This document shows, piece by piece, positions 62,703 through 64,000 of a DNA stretch of 64,000 nucleotides (the first letter of the stretch is position 1; every line of letters starts with the position of its first letter). The translations under genes were made by a program, and so were the position numbers. The stretch lies in contig NZ_CAXHZL010000005.1 of NCBI RefSeq assembly GCF_964022235.1, forward strand, positions 177,741 to 241,740, written 5' to 3'. This DNA comes from Limimaricola sp964022235. Its GTDB lineage: Bacteria; Pseudomonadota; Alphaproteobacteria; Rhodobacterales; Rhodobacteraceae. The notes beneath the pieces are model-generated. The model searched no databases. It was not told where the DNA came from and saw only the letters and a list, made by a program, of their open reading frames with translations.

Positions 62703-64000
62703 ATGAGCGACCTGACCCCCCGCGAGATCGTCTCCGAGCTCGACCGTTTCATCATCGGCCAGAAAGAGGCCAAGCGCGCCGTCGCCGTCGCCCTGCGCTC
62801 GCGCTGGCGGCGCAAGCAACTCGGGGCCGACCTGCGCGACGAGGTGTATCCCAAGAACATCCTGATGATCGGACCCACCGGCGTCGGCAAGACCGAGATC
62901 TCGCGCCGCCTGGCGCGGCTCGCCGGCGCGCCCTTCATCAAGGTCGAGGCCACCAAGTTCACCGAGGTCGGCTATGTCGGCCGCGACGTCGAGCAGATCA
63001 TCCGCGATCTCGTCGAGATCGGCATCGGGCTGGTGCGCGAGAAGAAGCGCGAAGAGGTGAAGGCCAAGGCCCATCAGGGCGCCGAGGACCGGGTGCTGGA
63101 CGCTCTTGTCGGCAAGACGGCGTCGCCGGCCACCCGCGATTCCTTCCGCAAGAAGCTGCGCGCAGGCGAACTCGACGACAAGGAGATCGACGTCGAAATC
63201 TCCGACACGTCCAACCCGATGGGCGGCATGGACATTCCCGGCATGCCGGGCGCCAATATCGGCGTCCTCAACCTGTCGGAGATGTTCGGCAAGATGGGCC
63301 AGCGCACCAAGCAGCGCCGGACGTCGGTGCGCGAGAGCTACGATCTGCTGATCGGCGAGGAATCCGACAAGCTGCTGGATCAGGAGCAGCTGGTGCGCGA
63401 GGCGATCTCGTCGGTCGAGAACAACGGCATCGTCTTCCTCGACGAGATCGACAAGGTCGCCAACAAGGAAGGCCAGAGCGGCGCCGGCGTCTCCCGCGAG
63501 GGCGTGCAGCGCGACCTGCTGCCGCTGGTCGAGGGCACCACGGTGGCGACCAAGCACGGCTCGGTGAAGACCGACCACATCCTGTTCATCGCCTCGGGCG
63601 CCTTCCACGTGTCGAAGCCGTCGGACCTCCTGCCCGAGCTGCAGGGCCGGCTGCCGATCCGCGTCGAGTTGCGAGCGCTGACCAAGGAGGATTTCCGCCG
63701 TATCCTGACCGAGACCGAGGCCTCGCTGATCAAGCAGTATATCGCGCTGATGAAGACCGAGAATGTCGATCTGATCATCACCGACGATGCGATCGACGCG
63801 CTGGCGGACACGGCGGTGACGCTGAACGGCTCGATCGAGAATATCGGCGCGCGGCGGCTGCAGACGGTGATGGAGCGCGTCCTCGACGACATCTCCTTCG
63901 AGGCGCCGGACAAGTCCGGCGAGAGCTACACGGTCGATGCCGCCTATGTGCACAAGGCGCTGGACGGCATTGCCGGCGACACCGACCTGTCGCGCTTCAT
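62703..64000 (+). CDS. hslU: ATP-dependent protease ATPase subunit HslU (3' end beyond window)
   Basis: AAA+ unfoldase partner of HslV. About 432 residues are seen. It starts MSDLTPREIVSELDRFIIGQ, with Walker A GPTGVGKT (57-64), the I domain around 110-240 (with GMDIPGMPGANIGVLNLS), Walker B IVFLDEIDK and sensor GRLPIRVEL. The visible part ends DLSRFI, which in the family is immediately before the C-terminal Leu, so only a few bases are missing. Confidence 0.97.
   Translation, partial: MSDLTPREIVSELDRFIIGQKEAKRAVAVALRSRWRRKQLGADLRDEVYPKNILMIGPTGVGKTEISRRLARLAGAPFIKVEATKFTEVGYVGRDVEQIIRDLVEIGIGLVREKKREEVKAKAHQGAEDRVLDALVGKTASPATRDSFRKKLRAGELDDKEIDVEISDTSNPMGGMDIPGMPGANIGVLNLSEMFGKMGQRTKQRRTSVRESYDLLIGEESDKLLDQEQLVREAISSVENNGIVFLDEIDKVANKEGQSGAGVSREGVQRDLLPLVEGTTVATKHGSVKTDHILFIASGAFHVSKPSDLLPELQGRLPIRVELRALTKEDFRRILTETEASLIKQYIALMKTENVDLIITDDAIDALADTAVTLNGSIENIGARRLQTVMERVLDDISFEAPDKSGESYTVDAAYVHKALDGIAGDTDLSRF

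Overview
The window is GC-rich bacterial chromosome packed almost entirely with housekeeping genes. Gene content and order point to an alphaproteobacterium of the Rhodobacterales (Rhodobacteraceae/Roseobacter type). The main signs are the regB / senC-regA redox cluster, rimP-nusA-ylxR-infB, tsaD divergent from hemD-mitofilin-hemY, tsaE-amgK-murU-addB-addA-trxA-hslV-hslU, a perfect CtrA-type box, and secA divergent from a parvulin-argJ-mutT group. I see no insertion sequence, prophage, CRISPR array, plasmid gene or clear genomic island. The species cannot be named from the sequence alone.

Layout. 1-5.3 kb: 5' part of secA (-), then parvulin isomerase, argJ, mutT, a 47-residue small protein with its own terminator, and a P-loop kinase-like protein (-). 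5.4-10.9 kb: the rimP-nusA-ylxR-infB operon (-), whose short leader carries a hairpin plus U-tract directly before the rimP ribosome binding site. 10.9-12.7 kb: a DUF2165 membrane protein, Dps and a glyoxalase-fold protein (-). 13-19.5 kb: a dipeptide/oligopeptide ABC importer operon behind a proline iminopeptidase (-). 19.5-26.6 kb: ubiG, comF-grxC-nitrilase-marR (-), a degenerate BioC-like methyltransferase, hemH, and two L,D-transpeptidases around a CAP-domain lipoprotein. 26.7-34.5 kb: hslO-nudL-cca-two ABC exporters-rRNA methyltransferase (-). 34.6-41 kb: Nudix, argG, periplasmic msrA, HD and GT8 proteins (-), ahcY and a DsbA-like protein.

41.2-48.6 kb: tsaD-gpsA-yciI-EVE-DUF1761 (-) divergent from hemD-mitofilin-hemY, followed by tRNA-Thr(CGT). 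48.6-51.4 kb: regA and senC (-) divergent from regB (+). 51.4-61.5 kb: a CtrA box leads into a PAS-domain protein without a kinase domain (DivL-like position), then tsaE, amgK, murU, addB and addA. 61.6-64 kb: trxA, hslV and the 5' part of hslU, cut by the window edge.

Functional themes are translation and transcription elongation (rimP/nusA/infB, tRNA-Thr, tsaD/tsaE, cca), tetrapyrrole supply (hemD, hemH, hemY) with redox control by RegBA, thiol and oxidative stress handling (hslO, msrA, grxC, trxA, dps), cell-wall remodelling and recycling (two Ldts, amgK-murU), and double-strand break repair (addAB). No obviously new multi-gene system was found. The points most worth checking are regulatory: the CtrA box before the kinase-less DivL-like gene, the nusA-operon leader attenuator, paired palindromes in the Ldt/CAP intergenic region, and the orphan 47-residue protein. 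Motif spacings were counted by hand; family assignments come from recognising motifs, not from database searches.
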